This document shows, piece after piece, positions 11,401-23,289 of a stretch of 64,000 nt of DNA; within the stretch, counting starts at the first letter, position 1; every line of letters begins with the position of its first letter. The notes beneath the pieces are model-generated. The model searched no databases. It had not been told where the DNA came from and saw nothing but the letters and a program-made list of their open reading frames with translations. The position numbers and the translations under genes are program-made. Source of the stretch: Hormiphora californensis. Its lineage: Eukaryota; Ctenophora; Tentaculata; Cydippida; Pleurobrachiidae. The stretch lies in contig CM035357.1 of the NCBI GenBank assembly GCA_020137815.1, positions 6,123,549 to 6,187,548 on the forward strand, written 5' to 3'.

Positions 11401-14400
11401 CTACCGGGAATACTGTCCATGTCAGGGAACAACGGTTGACACAGCTTATCACCGGACTAATGGTAAAGTTCTCTCTCTCTCTTAGTTATTATATAGTTCT
11501 CTCCTTTACAGTTTTATCTTCTAGTTCATTTTATTAATTATTCCCTAGTTATTCGCTAGTTCTCTCTCCTAGTTCTCCCTACTATGTAGTTGATGCATGG
11601 TAACTGTTACAGACCAACTGTTGTTCAGTATCTAACACCCCCTCCCCCCTCTATCCAGGTGTTTGGTGTGGGTCTAGTCCCTGAGTCCATCATTCACTCC
11701 TTCATACCCCTGGGTGTTTGTATTGCAGTGGTACTATTCTGGTCTTTCATTACTTTTACCAGAATTCAACTTGCTGAGAGGTTGGTTATTGAAATCATTC
11801 TAACCCCCCCCCTGACCCCTCTTTAGTTTTGAGTCGCCTGACACTGTCTGAAAAGTATATATGACCAATTCAATCTCCTCCCTCTGTTAGGTGTCAGTTA
11901 TTGTTTCACTCGGAGAAGTATCACCCAGAGAGAGGGTACATAGAGAACACTCCCCAGAACATTATCAACTCCTACTAGGCCAGTCATATGATGTCGAAAG
12001 TAGATCAAAAATCGGCGTTCAAGTTGTAAATCTAATTCCACTTCTATGGCACTCTAATAGGTCCCTAGAACCACCAAAAAAATTCACCGCACTCTACGCG
12101 TTGGAGAACTTGACTTAATTGGGCCTAATTGGTTACAGGGTACTTTCAGCCTGAAGCCAACACCGTAAGTGCCCTTAGAGTAGGAGTAGAGAAAAAACAA
12201 GGGCACTAAAGTGATCAGCGCCCTCACATTAGTGGTGGTAGGTGCTGGAATTAAGTCTCTATCTCATCCTGTTAATTAGATAATTGGATAATTAGATGCG
12301 CACATAGCCGTTTTATGGTTATACGGTAAAAACCATCTTAGGAAACGAGTAGAGAAAAAACCAAGGGCACTAAAGTATTCAGCGACCTTACATTAGTGGG
12401 GGTAGGTGCTGGAATTAAGTCTCTATCTCATCTGGATAATTCGATAATTGGTTAATTAGATGCGCACATAGCCGTTTTTGGCCATATGGCTATATCCACT
12501 TAGGAGAGGCGTAGAGACTTTTTACAGGCGCCATTTTGTAGGCAATGGCCAAGTTATGGGGGGTCTACGTCGGACTTTTAATCTCTATCTCCAACCGTTT
12601 AGCCGTTATTAGGCTTTAAAGGTGCTCAAAATCGGGCTTTTTACCGTTTTTTGCTCATTTTGAGCGCCTTTAAAGCCTAATAACGGCTAAACGGTTAGAG
12701 ATAGAGCTTAAAAGTCCGACGAAGACCCCCCATAACTTGGCCATTGCCTACAAATGGCGCCTGTAAAAAGTCTCTACGCCTCTCCTAAGTGGATATAGCC
12801 ATATGGCCAAAAACGGCTATGTGCGCATCTAATTAACCAATTATCTAATTATCCAGATGAGATAAAGACTTAATTCCAGCACCTACCCCCACTAATGTGA
12901 GGTCGCTGAACACTTTAGTGCCCTTGGTTTTTTCTCTACTCGTTTCCTAAGATGGTTTTTACCGTATAACCATAAAACGGCTATGTGCGCATCTAATTAT
13001 CCAGCTATCTAATTAACGGGATGAGATAGAGACTTAATTCCAGCACCTACCCCCACTAATGTGTGGGCGCTGATCACTTTAGTGCCCTTGTTTTTTTCTC
13101 TACTCCTACTCTAAGGGCACTCACGGTGTTGGCTTCAGGCTGAAAGTACCCTGTAACCAATTAGGCCCAATTAAGTCAAGTTCTCCACCGCGTAGAGTGC
13201 GGTGAATTTTTTTGGTGGTTCTAGGGACCTATTAGAGTGCCATAGAAGTGGAATTAGATTTACAACTTTTACGCCGAGAAAAAAACGTCATATGACCGGC
13301 CTATACACTATACTACAGGTGAGTGTAGCTCTAACAGTACTTTTTATCCATTCTACTATGCTATATAATAGACTGTAGAACTAGAATTTCTATTGAGTGT
13401 TACATTTTGAGAGATAATATAGTTGAAATGGTTGAGTGGTGACGATTTCGGCAATATTTCACCTTTTTATTCACCATAACAATAACCCTCTTTCCTGTAG
13501 CTGGTTCTGTCACTCCTGGTAGTTGGTGTAACGTGTTCTCCCTACGCTCCCCTCTCTCTTCCCTTCCTACTAATTACCATCGTCCTATTCCGAGAACATC
13601 TGATGCCCATGGTGGTGTTCGAGAACCTCCTACAGATTCTTGAGGATAATTCTAGCCCGGTAAGTGGGACACCCTGCAGATTCTTGAGGATAATTCTAGC
13701 CCGGTAAGTGGGACTCCCTGCAGATTCTTGAGGATAATTCTAGCCCGGTAAGTGGGACACCCTGCAGATTCTTGAGGATAATTCTAGCCCGGTAAGTGGG
13801 ACACCCTGCAGATACTTGAGGATAATTCTAGCCCGGTAAGTGGGACCCCCTGCAGATTCTTGAGGATAATTCTAGCCCGGTAAGTGGGACCCCCTGCAGA
13901 TTCTTGAGGATAATTCTAGCCCGGTAAGTGGGACCCCCTGCAGATACTTGAGGATAATTCTAGCCCGGTAAGTGGGACCCCCTGCAGATACTTGAGGATA
14001 ATTCTAGCCCGGTAAGTGGGACCCCCTGCAGATACTTGAGGATAATTCTAGCCCGGTAAGTGGGACCCCCTGCAGATTCTTGAGGATAATTCTAGCCCGG
14101 TAAGTGGGACCCCCTGCAGATTCTTGAGGATAATTCTAGCCCGGTAAGTGGGACCCCCTGCAGATTCTTGAGGATAATTCTAGCCCGGTAAGTAAGACCC
14201 CCGGTATACCGCGGGCTATTGTCCTTTAAGGAACAAGAAGAAATTTCCCTCTACACATTATAATATAGATAACCCCGGCTAGTGCAGGGATGAAATTTGA
14301 TAACCCCCGACGCAGGAGGGGGTTATCACTAGTTCTCCACGAGGGAGCGAAGCGACCGAGGGGAAGAACGTGTGATAATCCCCGTAGGGGATTATCAAAT

Positions 14401-16568
14401 TTCATCACTTTACTAGCCGTGGTTATTTGTTATAAACCGACCCCCGGAATTATGAAAGGTGTGAATGGGCACTGACAACAGAGGGAGGGAATTATCTGAT
14501 ATACCACAGTAGACTGCGGGAAATATCAGCAGGGGGGGTGGTTTATAAAACGCTATAACTCTTGTGATATACTGATAATAATACTGATAACTGCCTACAC
14601 CTGATACCTCAGGTACCACTACCCTGTGCATCACCAACACCCTCCCTTGTGATGCCAATACCAAATACTAACTAATATATGGCCTCAGGTACCACTACCC
14701 TGTGCATCACCAACTCCCTCCCTTGTGATGCCAATACCAAATACTAACTAATATGGCCTCAGGTACCCCTACCCTGTGCATCACCAACACCCTCCCTTGT
14801 GATGCCAATACCAAATACTAACTAATATGGCCTCAGGTACCCCTACCCTGTGCATCACCAACACCCTCCCTTGTGATGCCAATACCAAATACTAACTAAT
14901 ATGGCCTCAGGTACCCCTACCCTGTGCATCACCAACTCCCTCCCTTGTGATGCCAATACCAAATACTAACTAATATGGCCTCAGGTACCCCTACCCTGTG
15001 CATCACCAACACCCTCCCTTGTGATGCCAATACCAAATACTAATTAATATGGCCTCAGGTACCCCCTACCCTGTGCATCACCAACTCCCTCCCTTGTGAT
15101 GCCAATACCAAATACTAACTAATATGGCCTCAGGTACCCCTACCCTGTGCCTCACCAACTCCCTCCCTTGTGATGCCAATACCAAATACTAACTAATATG
15201 GCCTCAGGTACCCCTACCCTGTGCCTCACCAACTCCCTCCTCCCTTGTGATGCCAATACCAAATACTAACTAATATGGCCTCAGGTACCCCTACCCTGTG
15301 CCTCACCAACTCCCTCCTCCCTTGTGATGCCAATACCAAATACTAACTAATATGGCCTCAGGTACCACTACCCTGTGCATCACCAACACCCTCCCTTGTG
15401 ATGCCAATACCAAATACTAACTAATATGGCCTCAGGTACCACTACCCTGTGCCTCACCAACTCCCTCCCTTGTGATGCCAATACCAAATACTAACTAATA
15501 TGGCCTCAGGTACCCCTACCCTGTGCATCACCAACACCCTCCCTTGTGATGCCAATACCAAATACTAATTAATATGGCCTCAGGTACCCCTACCCTGTGC
15601 ATCACCAACACCCTCCCTGGGGGAAGCTAAGGAATTTAGCGAGGAAATGACAAAGATATCACAGCGATACGAACCACTGCTGCTTAACAACACTCAACAC
15701 AGCAGTGAACCTAGAAACACCACCTCAGAGCTGCCCTTTCCCCAGGTGATTACATTAGAGTCTCCTTCTTCGTAGGTTCAATAAATTCTGCAATTGTTTC
15801 ATCACGTTGCTAGATGTTTATAAACCACCCCCCCCCCCCCCCCCCGCCAGATAATATTTGACAACCTGATGTTTATAACCCCCCTAGATAATATTATTTC
15901 CACTCATCCCCCCCCCCCCAGATAATATTTGACAACCTGACGGATGATGATGGTATAGCGTGTGGGAACACTGTTCAGGAGGATGAGGAGGAGCAGGCAG
16001 TGAGGTGCAGTGATCACGTTGCACCCGCACTAACCCCACCACCACCCATCAGGGAATGGGACGGGAAGGAATGCCCTGCTCTACCATTTGATACGGTATG
16101 TAAGGGACCAACTTACAAAAAAGTACCCGGGTTAGTTAACCATTTAAGTACTCAGGTATGTTTGTATCAAAATACGTGTGAGAGCCGCGCAAGGGTCAAC
16201 TTACTCGTGCGAACAACCCAATCAAAATACGTGTGGTGGTGGTGCGAGGGTTAGTATACCCCAAACACATAAATACCCGAACTTTTTTGTAAGTTGCTCT
16301 GTTAAGAGAGTTGTAGCTTTTGTAGCTTTTTCAGTCCCTCTGCAGCAACCCCTATAATATGTTAACCCCCATCATCCCTAATCAGGACGAGGATGAACCG
16401 ATGAGAAGAATGCCCCAATTTGATTTTGAGCCCGTGAGGTGCATGCCAAGTTTCGATTCTGACCCTGTTCCTATGAGCTACCGACCCTGGGAGGCTGCCA
16501 CATCAGATGACCTTCCCTTCTTGTCTCTTGACCTTGGACATCGCACACCCCACACGGATTCGGATTAG
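8450..16568 (+). CDS. SLC4-type (bicarbonate transporter family) membrane-domain protein, 13 exons, exon 9 interrupted by a transposon
   Basis: Exons: 8450-8510, 9349-9494, 9648-9822, 10049-10284, 10437-10632, 11004-11141, 11326-11462, 11659-11780, 11891-11975 plus 13304-13318, 13501-13659, 15584-15745, 15922-16095, 16386-16568. All joins keep phase. About 660 aa with many membrane segments. SLC4 landmarks: a QPLILSSPSLVP segment (family GQPLTILGSTGPVL), then KHKIRRAHGRYMD, a NFPFMAADP turn, VREQRLTQLITGL (family VxEQRxTGLxV), QLLFHSEKYHPERGY and a final membrane helix before an acidic, Pro-rich tail. Expected role: anion or bicarbonate transport at the plasma membrane. It begins with a short hydrophobic leader (MGMIRFLVFAASLWG) and lacks the large cytoplasmic domain of animal SLC4s. 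A 1328 bp palindrome splits exon 9 directly before an in-frame TAG, so this allele probably makes a truncated protein unless the insertion is removed. Arrays of its own donor and acceptor flank exons 10 and 11. Confidence 0.82.
8601..8771. mobile_element. pogo/Tigger-like MITE, copy 2 (intron 1 of the SLC4-like gene)
   Basis: The ends are CAGTCGGACCCCGATTTA and TAAATCGGGGTCTGACTG with TA on both sides. Internal CACTAAATCGGGG repeats match copy 1 in arrangement. Confidence 0.85.
8852..9145. mobile_element. G-run element related to the one at 5142, right end not found
   Basis: A G run (8852-8867) and TTCAACCTAAAAATTTC lead into the core GCCAAAATCAGGGTATCG. A second G run and the same sequence repeat at about 8922-8975. 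The remainder is an expanded AAAATTTCCA/TTTTTAGAAA repeat. The core is the complement of the one in the 5142 element. No closing C run is seen. Confidence 0.5.
9504..9566. repeat. (CAAA)n microsatellite
   Basis: Uninterrupted CAAA units in intron 2 of the SLC4-like gene, a few bases after the exon 2 donor. Confidence 0.95.
10730..10868. mobile_element. pogo/Tigger-like MITE, copy 3 (intron 5 of the SLC4-like gene)
   Basis: The ends CAGTCGGACCCCGATTTA and TAAATCGGGGTCCGACTG are a perfect inverted pair flanked by TA. It is shorter than copies 1 and 2. Confidence 0.88.
11976..13303. mobile_element. 1.33 kb palindromic element inserted in an SLC4-like coding exon
   Basis: The arms mirror each other from TAGGCCAGTCATATGA to TCATATGACCGGCCTA around about 12650. 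The coding triplet TAC on both sides (11973-11975 and 13304-13306) is a likely 3 bp target duplication. Removing the element and one TAC restores the exon frame straight into a GTGAGT donor. A related, left-truncated copy lies at 53855-54766. There is no transposase frame. Confidence 0.85.
13636..14205 (+). repeat. 44 bp minisatellite made of exon end plus splice donor, 13 copies
   Basis: Unit starts fall at 13636 + 44n. Each unit is the last 24 nt of SLC4-like exon 10 (encoding ILEDNSSP) followed by GTAAGTGGGACCCCCTGCAG. The first unit contains the real donor at 13660. Units differ mainly at ATTCTT/ATACTT and ACACCC/ACCCCC. Each ends in CAG, so the array looks like 24 nt mini-exons separated by 20 nt GT-AG spacers. 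Confidence 0.92.
14269..14426. mobile_element. 158 bp foldback MITE between the two minisatellites
   Basis: The ends ATAACCCCGGCTAGTGCAGG and the near complement of TACTAGCCGTGGTTAT form arms containing GATGAAATTTGATAA. The centre is a hairpin with GAGCGAAGCGACCGAGG. A second small palindrome (TTATAAACC to GGTTTATAA, 14430-14548) abuts it. Confidence 0.7.
14608..15583 (+). repeat. 74 bp minisatellite made of splice acceptor plus exon start, 14 acceptor copies
   Basis: The motif CTCAG|GTACCxCTACCCTG recurs every 74 to 77 bp from 14608 to 15579; the last copy is the acceptor of SLC4-like exon 11. Entering the exon at any earlier copy reads VPLPCASPTPSLVMPIPNTN and then stops, so only the last acceptor gives the full C-terminal tail. 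Confidence 0.92.
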
Positions 16569-17480
<912 letters not shown>

Positions 17481-17518
17481 TGATTTTGGAAGGTCAGTTC
17501 CTCATTTCCACATCTACC

Positions 17519-19035
17519 ATGTTGTTGCCGTTATTATTCTTGTTCTGTGTTGTTGGACCCTCTGATGCCAGCTACTGGTTCAGGAAGGTCAGGGGCACTC
17601 TTAGCAGCTCCTATATCTGGTATTGGTGTTGTCCATCGTGACCTGTCTGGCGGCGCCAGGCCCCGATTAGATTCTCAGATGGGGTCTGCGGCGCCAGACA
17701 GATCGAGTGACTGTCAAAATTACCCATAAAAACAGTACTGTCTCACTGTCCTGGACCATCAAATGTGTCTGTCCCCTGCATATTCAATATGATCTGTCTG
17801 TCCTAGTCCACCTACTGTCTACTGTCTGGCACCACATTGAATCTGTCTGCCCCTTTCAGACTCGGATGACAACATGGTTGCCGAGGTGACTGGAGACGCT
17901 GTTGTTGTGGCGGATGTCTTGACTGTTGATGTAGTAGATGCGAAACTAGAGGCACTCAAAGCGGAACTGGAAGAGAAAATTAACAGACTTGATATGCTCA
18001 TCAAGTTTTATAACCCAGGTGTGTGCTGTTTCCCTGGATCACCCTCACATGTAGACACATAGTTAGAAAACCGATTTTGCTACCTTACCAGTACCACACA
18101 CTACATTGGGACGTTACAAAACCCATTTCCAAAGACTAAACGAAAGGGTTTTCAGTCATCTTGCCTCACACCTCACACACCCTAACAGGTTGGGGATGGA
18201 CACCATCTCGGGAGTGTGGGATCGATTGTCCCTACAATGTAGATGTGACCCAGTACCAGGCGGTACAGTGGCAAGTTGACACCCAGTACATGGACGGTAT
18301 CTTTGATTTGGAGTTCGTTGATGAAAAGGGATGGTGGTATGGAAACATGGACTTGTAAGTATGAAGTATGAAACGTTCTCCCCCGGTTCCAAGTTATACA
18401 TTTTCCCACGGTGTGTATTAATACTGTGTACTCTCGCGCGCGCGTGTACAAAATCACGTGATCAATCACAAAATCTGTTCCGCGCGTCACAAACATGAGT
18501 CATGACTGTACCGGATTTGTGACATTTTACACTCAAATGGGGCATTGTCACCAAATCTCTCTACTCTCAGTTACGACTCTCACATGTGGCTAAGAGGTTG
18601 TGGGTGGGTTGAGTATCTTGACGCTGCACCCCGGCCCGAAAATGGAACTATCAGAACTTGGGCATACTCCAAAACTGACACCGGATTCCAGTTGTGGTGT
18701 GAGAGGACTCTACTGGTGGATTTCACCTATACCCAAGGTATACTGATTTTTTGATTTACTGATTTTGTGTCAGGGAGAGAGGGAGAGTTTACTAGAACTG
18801 GATTTTTGAATGGTTTTAAGTTTTAATAATTAAATGAGAATCCATTATTTTATCCTTACCCTCTTAGCTAAATTGATAATTTGATGTAATTTCCTACCTA
18901 TCCTTCATTACAGGTCGGTGTATGGATGTATGGGGAGGGGCGACTATTGGGTTCTTCTTTGAGACCCAGCCCCAGGGTGTTCACCTACTACAACATGGAG
19001 GTGATATGTTTTGGTGGGATAATCAGGAGGAATAG
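17519..19035 (+). CDS. Secreted Cys/Trp-rich protein, unrecognised family (paralogue 1)
   Basis: Exons: 17519 to about 17630 (end unsettled), 17860-18018, 18189-18354, 18571-18737, 18914-19035; the last four join in phase. The start at 17519 gives a clear signal peptide (MLLPLLFLFCVVGPSDA). An in-frame ATG 13 codons upstream also exists, as in the paralogue at 25265. Exon 2 encodes a Val/Asp-rich stretch then a short helical EALKAELEEKINRLDML segment that may oligomerise. Exons 3 to 5 encode a compact domain rich in Trp/Tyr with six Cys: GWTPSRECGIDCPYNVD, MWLRGCGWVEYL, FQLWCERTLLVD, GRCMDVWGG, ending HGGDMFWWDNQEE. I do not recognise this fold. The odd point is exon 1: no strong donor gives the phase required by exon 2 (GTCAGG at 17588 is phase 0). 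Confidence 0.75.
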
Positions 19036-19737
19036 GAACTGATACAAGCACTAAAATCAGGAATAGGAGCTGATACAAGCACTAAAATCAGGAATAGGAG
19101 GATTGGGTGGAGGATAAGATACATGAATGAGGAGATTGTTGGTTTGGGTTTTGTTTTGTTTCGAATGAGGAGATTATATTGGTTAGATAGGTCATAGGAT
19201 CGATCCATATTATTTCTTTAAAGGGACAATATGTGCGAGCAAAGAACTGTGTAATTTTCATGGATACATTTCTAAACTCTTTCTAAACTTAAACATTTTC
19301 CGTTATATATTTGCCGTGAATAATATTCTCACCAAAACAAATCCCTATTTCCTAATCTACTACTAAATGCAGGGCACCCTTGTCTCACAGGTGACACAGG
19401 TGTTCTACCATCTAGTTACCACGGGTTCCCAAAAGAGCGAGAGAGAGAGAGTTAGTGAAAGGGACCTATAAGAGGGAGAGTGAAAGAAAGGGATATCTGA
19501 GTTAAAGATACGTTCGTTTATAAAATTATAGCGCTATTATAATAGCTAAACAGGTGCAAAGCAGCAAGTAGCAATTATTTTGGTGTGTGTGTGTGTGTGT
19601 GTTTTGCACCGCCCGTCATTCCTCCCAATTATTTTGGTGTTAGCAGCTTATAGCAGACTTAGAGCATATAGATTTCATGAAACAAGTTAACTCTCCGTCT
19701 CGAGTATTTGAGAGTTACTAGTCTCCAGTCTCGAGGG

Positions 19738-19846
19738 CAGGAACCGACCGAAACAAGTAAACAACCAATCAAAACTCGCTATTTAGGTCACGTGACTGGT
19801 TATCAGCCAATCAGGGACCAGTATTTCCTGATTCGGTCGGTTCCTG
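19738..19846. mobile_element. hAT-like MITE, copy 1
   Basis: The ends CAGGAACCGACCGAA and TTCGGTCGGTTCCTG are perfect inverted repeats. The 8 bp CTCGAGGG occurs on both sides, the target-duplication length of hAT elements. Copy 2 is at 58593-58701. Confidence 0.88.
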
Positions 19847-19869
19847 CTCGAGGGGAGCCCTATACTTAC

Positions 19870-21730
19870 CCAGAACATTACAAGTAGGAAGTGGGGTTTT
19901 CCAGGTTCCATCTGTGTTGCATGTTAGGTATTGTGTTGCAAGACCGCCCTCACTGCACACTAACTCGACAGTTGTTCCTATTGCTACTTCCGAGTAAGTT
20001 CCAGCGTTGGTGATGGCAACAGTTGGGCAAACTAAAGATGGAAGAGTGTGAAGAGTGGATATATGGTGTGTTATCTAGTGGGTTGTTATGTTGTACAATT
20101 CTGTCAATGCTCTGACCGCGGTTTGAAAGAATTAAGAATACTATTATAATAGGGTCAGGCCAACTGCCTGGTACATACAACTAGTTTACATCTTTACCGC
20201 ATTTGGGAAGATTTGAGAAGGTGCCATCCAGAATGCAGGTAGCAGTGACACTTTCACTCTCACTCTCACACCTCACTGCCACCTCAGATCCACCCTCCAC
20301 GGGTAAACTAGCCTCTGTCAGAATGATACCTTCCTGTATGCTTGTACATTGTCCTGCGATAGAGAGAGAGCGGGGGAGATCTCTGATCTCAGATCTTAAG
20401 AAGTCAGAGAGGGAGAGCTGTCTATATTATATGGGTGCATTTTTTGTGTATTCAAATTTTGAATACACAAAAACGCACGAATTTCAAAATGATTTCAAAC
20501 ACCTTAATTCCTTGATTCCTATGTCAGGAGTCAACTTTTCACGCTCAAAAATTCCCTAACTCACAAATTCCCACGTCATGTGTCTCAGACACTGCATTGA
20601 GTACCTAGTACTAGTACCGTACTACCTACAGTGTCTTTGTACTCTCCATCAATTAAAACTGACCCGTGTTTATGAGGGCGTTATAACAACTCATTTTCAT
20701 ACTGGACATATCTCGATTAGTGGGATTATTTTCTGTCCACCCTGATGCATGTTTCAAGTGACAGCCATCGTCTGCAACTCCGGTGTGTGCTACCTACAAT
20801 AGTACAATAGTGAGAGGGTGGGTACTACCCACAATAGTGAGAAAGTTGAGTTCAAAAAGCTGTCATTATCATGGGAGAGGGTTAATCAAAAGTTAGAAAC
20901 CAGTAACTTACCCATGTAAAAGCGTGGCATAGGGTGGGGATAGAGAGGCATGCCCTTAAACATGACCCGATGGTACTATAGACATTAGAATAATCCCTAT
21001 AATCAAAACCGGCCAAACTAGTTCCCAGATCACCGCTGTAGTAGTCTGTGTAGGTCTTCAAACAGTCAGATTGTGGGTAATCTGAGGAAGTTTAAAGTGA
21101 GAGTGGACAGAATCAGAATTGGACAATTCTGTGTGGCAGCGGCGACGACCTGATCCGAGCGCCAGACGGTGAAAATAGAGTTGAGTCTAGGTCCTAGACT
21201 AAAACACACATCATACCTATAACGTAGAGCCGGGGGTATACAGTTTCTTCACCGTTACTGCAACTATACGCTACACTGGAACTAGCTGTGACGACCACTG
21301 ATGACGTCATCCCCTCTGACGTCACACCCTCCACTGTACCTCCATCCAGGGTCATCCACTGTAGGGTGTCTGATGGGTCGGTGGTGGAGCAGGACAGGGT
21401 CACACTGTACCCCGTATCCAGACCCGTCTCAACTACTGAACCTAATGGAGGGAGAAAGGGAGAGAGGTGCGTGCTACAGAAATGAGTCTAGAGAGTGGAG
21501 CGAATTGAGCTTGAAATTTAAAGGCTCAATTTAATTGGCACAAACCCGCTGTGAGCGAGATATGCAGGACTAGGGTATAACTGCCACGATTGAGTTGGAT
21601 TATTACCTGTTAGTTGTGGCGTTGATGAGTCTGTCAAAGTTAACAATGCAACTCCAATTAACAACCAATTAGAGCTAACCATAGCTAACCAGCTAACCAT
21701 ATAATATCTGGTAAAGATAACTGTTATCAT
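19870..21730 (-). CDS. Secreted or surface protein with Ig-like, PAN/apple and two sushi (CCP) domains (3' end not found)
   Basis: Exons in transcript order: 21607-21730 (signal peptide), 21217-21441 (Ig-like), 20912-21081 and 20664-20793 (PAN/apple), 20198-20353 (CCP1), 19870-20031 (CCP2). All phases agree. The leader is hydrophobic (SNWLLIGVALLTLT). The Ig-like domain has VTLSCSTTDPSDTLQWMTL and a second Cys in VAYSCSNGEE. The PAN half has SCLRACLSIPTLCHAFTW, then GCHLKHASGWTENN. Each CCP shows the four-Cys, Gly/Trp pattern (for example LTCNTDGTWKTPLPTC). Such modules bind proteins or glycans outside the cell. The last exon ends with a donor (GTAAGT) in phase 1, so at least one further exon should exist before 19035, but I cannot find it; a membrane anchor is therefore unproven. 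The gene lies between two co-oriented paralogues on the other strand. Confidence 0.83.
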
Positions 21731-21777
21731 GCTTCCACGGAACAGAGCAGAACTAAAACTTGCAGCATCTAAACTAC

Positions 21778-22670
21778 TAGGTCAGCCTGTCAGAGCATTG
21801 GCCTGAGAGTGTGTGAACTGTGGTCAGAGCATTTGCCTGACAGAGTTCAACTGCTAATTGCTGTTTAAAGGCCATGTTGGTTGCCATGGTCTCCCGGAAA
21901 CAGCTATTATAACTCTAAAGCAACTCAGAACGAATGGGTATTATACTGGTAAAACCTTTCTAATATAATGCTGTTTGGAGTGAGAAAACAGTTAAGTAAG
22001 TAATCATAAAACTGTTTCGGTCACGTACAGCAAGATGACATGCATTGACGGTTATGTAGCAGACTCTCAACACTGTAAACAATACAATAGAAGTCGAAGT
22101 GAACAGTTGGCGATGGTACTAATACAAGTATATCGTGAGGTTGCTCTCTCTCGCTCTATCCCTAACAGCGAGAGTAATAGAGTCGACTGTGAAAACTAAC
22201 AGCTGTTAGAAGTACAGACTAATGACTTGTTCATGTTGTTCATTGTTGAGTTTAGTAAGGGGTGGAACTCACCAACTAATGACAGTTCAAGTGTGTACTG
22301 GAAGACAGGGGAGAGGGAGGAAGAACAGGGGGAGGGGGCTTCGAACTATAGACAGAGAGAGGATTGTTTACTATTTACGAGGAAAAGTATTCGGATGTTT
22401 GTTAAATTATTCTGAATATATTTCTGAATTTTCCCTTCGCCTCGCTGTCAGGCCAATGCTCTGACCGCGGTTAGTTAATAATATTTAAACATTCCCAGAG
22501 GCAAAAAGAGCAACTTACATAGTGAGTTACAAAAAGAAGTGAGAATAAGGTTAGACCAATGCTCTGACAGCCGCCTCATGAATAGTCTGTCAGGCCAATG
22601 CTCTGACCACAGTTCTTGCACGCTCCGAAATGAGAATATGCCGGGGCCAGACCAATGCTCTCCAGAGGCA
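21778..22670. repeat. Dispersed near-palindromic motif (CAGGCCAATGCTCTGAC)
   Basis: Versions occur at about 21787 and 21826 (inverted, GTCAGAGCATTGGCCTGA), and at 22447, 22548, 22587 and 22647 (direct). Another lies at 20101 and a weak one at 32475. Several are followed by CGCGGTT or by TGCAC/GCAAC plus AATGAGAATA. The inverted form resembles the D-arm to anticodon part of a tRNA, so a tRNA-derived SINE is one explanation. Confidence 0.5.
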
Positions 22671-23122
22671 AATAGTGCAACTAACGATTTATTTTTCTCC
22701 CGTGAGGGTAAAATAATTATGGTACGTCGGTACGAAATCGAGTTTTGTCAGTTGGTCTCAAATATAAGTTATATATCACTCCCATATATAAATCACTCTG
22801 GTCGAGTGTTTGAACTTAACTACAGCAATTATCTCTTATGTAAGTCTTACATACTCCTCATAAAGTGTAATTGATATTTTAACTGCAGCACGTACTTGTT
22901 GAGTAGGGAGTACTATACTCTATAAACAAGAGTGTTATACTCTATAAATATAACAAAAGTGCACATTTATGTGTTGCTTGTTATTATAGGGATCAGCACC
23001 CTCGTATAACAGGGACAATTCAAGTACACAGTGAAATAATGAAATATCGAGAAAGCTCAATCGTCGGTGCGAGAGCAAGTGCACCATATGATATACAGAT
23101 ACTTGGGACATATATCACGGTC

Positions 23123-23289
23123 GCTTGTAGTGGGAAAACGGTAATGGAAAACGGAGATACAGTAAGACGACGCGCAACCGTGGCCAATCAGGGCGCTAGT
23201 ACGTGCTGAACACATGCACTTTTTGCCGCGCAATATGCAACGTGCGTGTCTCCTTACTGTATTTCCATTACGGTAATACGACTACAAGC
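23123..23289. mobile_element. Inverted-repeat MITE (GCTTGTAGT ends), copy 1
   Basis: GCTTGTAGTGGGAAAACGGT at the left mirrors ACGGTAATACGACTACAAGC at the right. The interior includes CAACCGTGGCCAATCAGGGC. A second copy in the opposite orientation is at 32540-32706. Confidence 0.75.

Noticed and set aside
13636-15583. CRISPR-like regular repeats
   Set aside because: Units are contiguous without unique spacers and consist of local exon/intron sequence; the genome is eukaryotic.
17547-17729. Frames reading into 17590-17860 beyond the first exon of secreted paralogue 1
   Set aside because: The region repeats CTGTCTG/GGCGCC motifs and is best read as intron, although the exact donor is unresolved.
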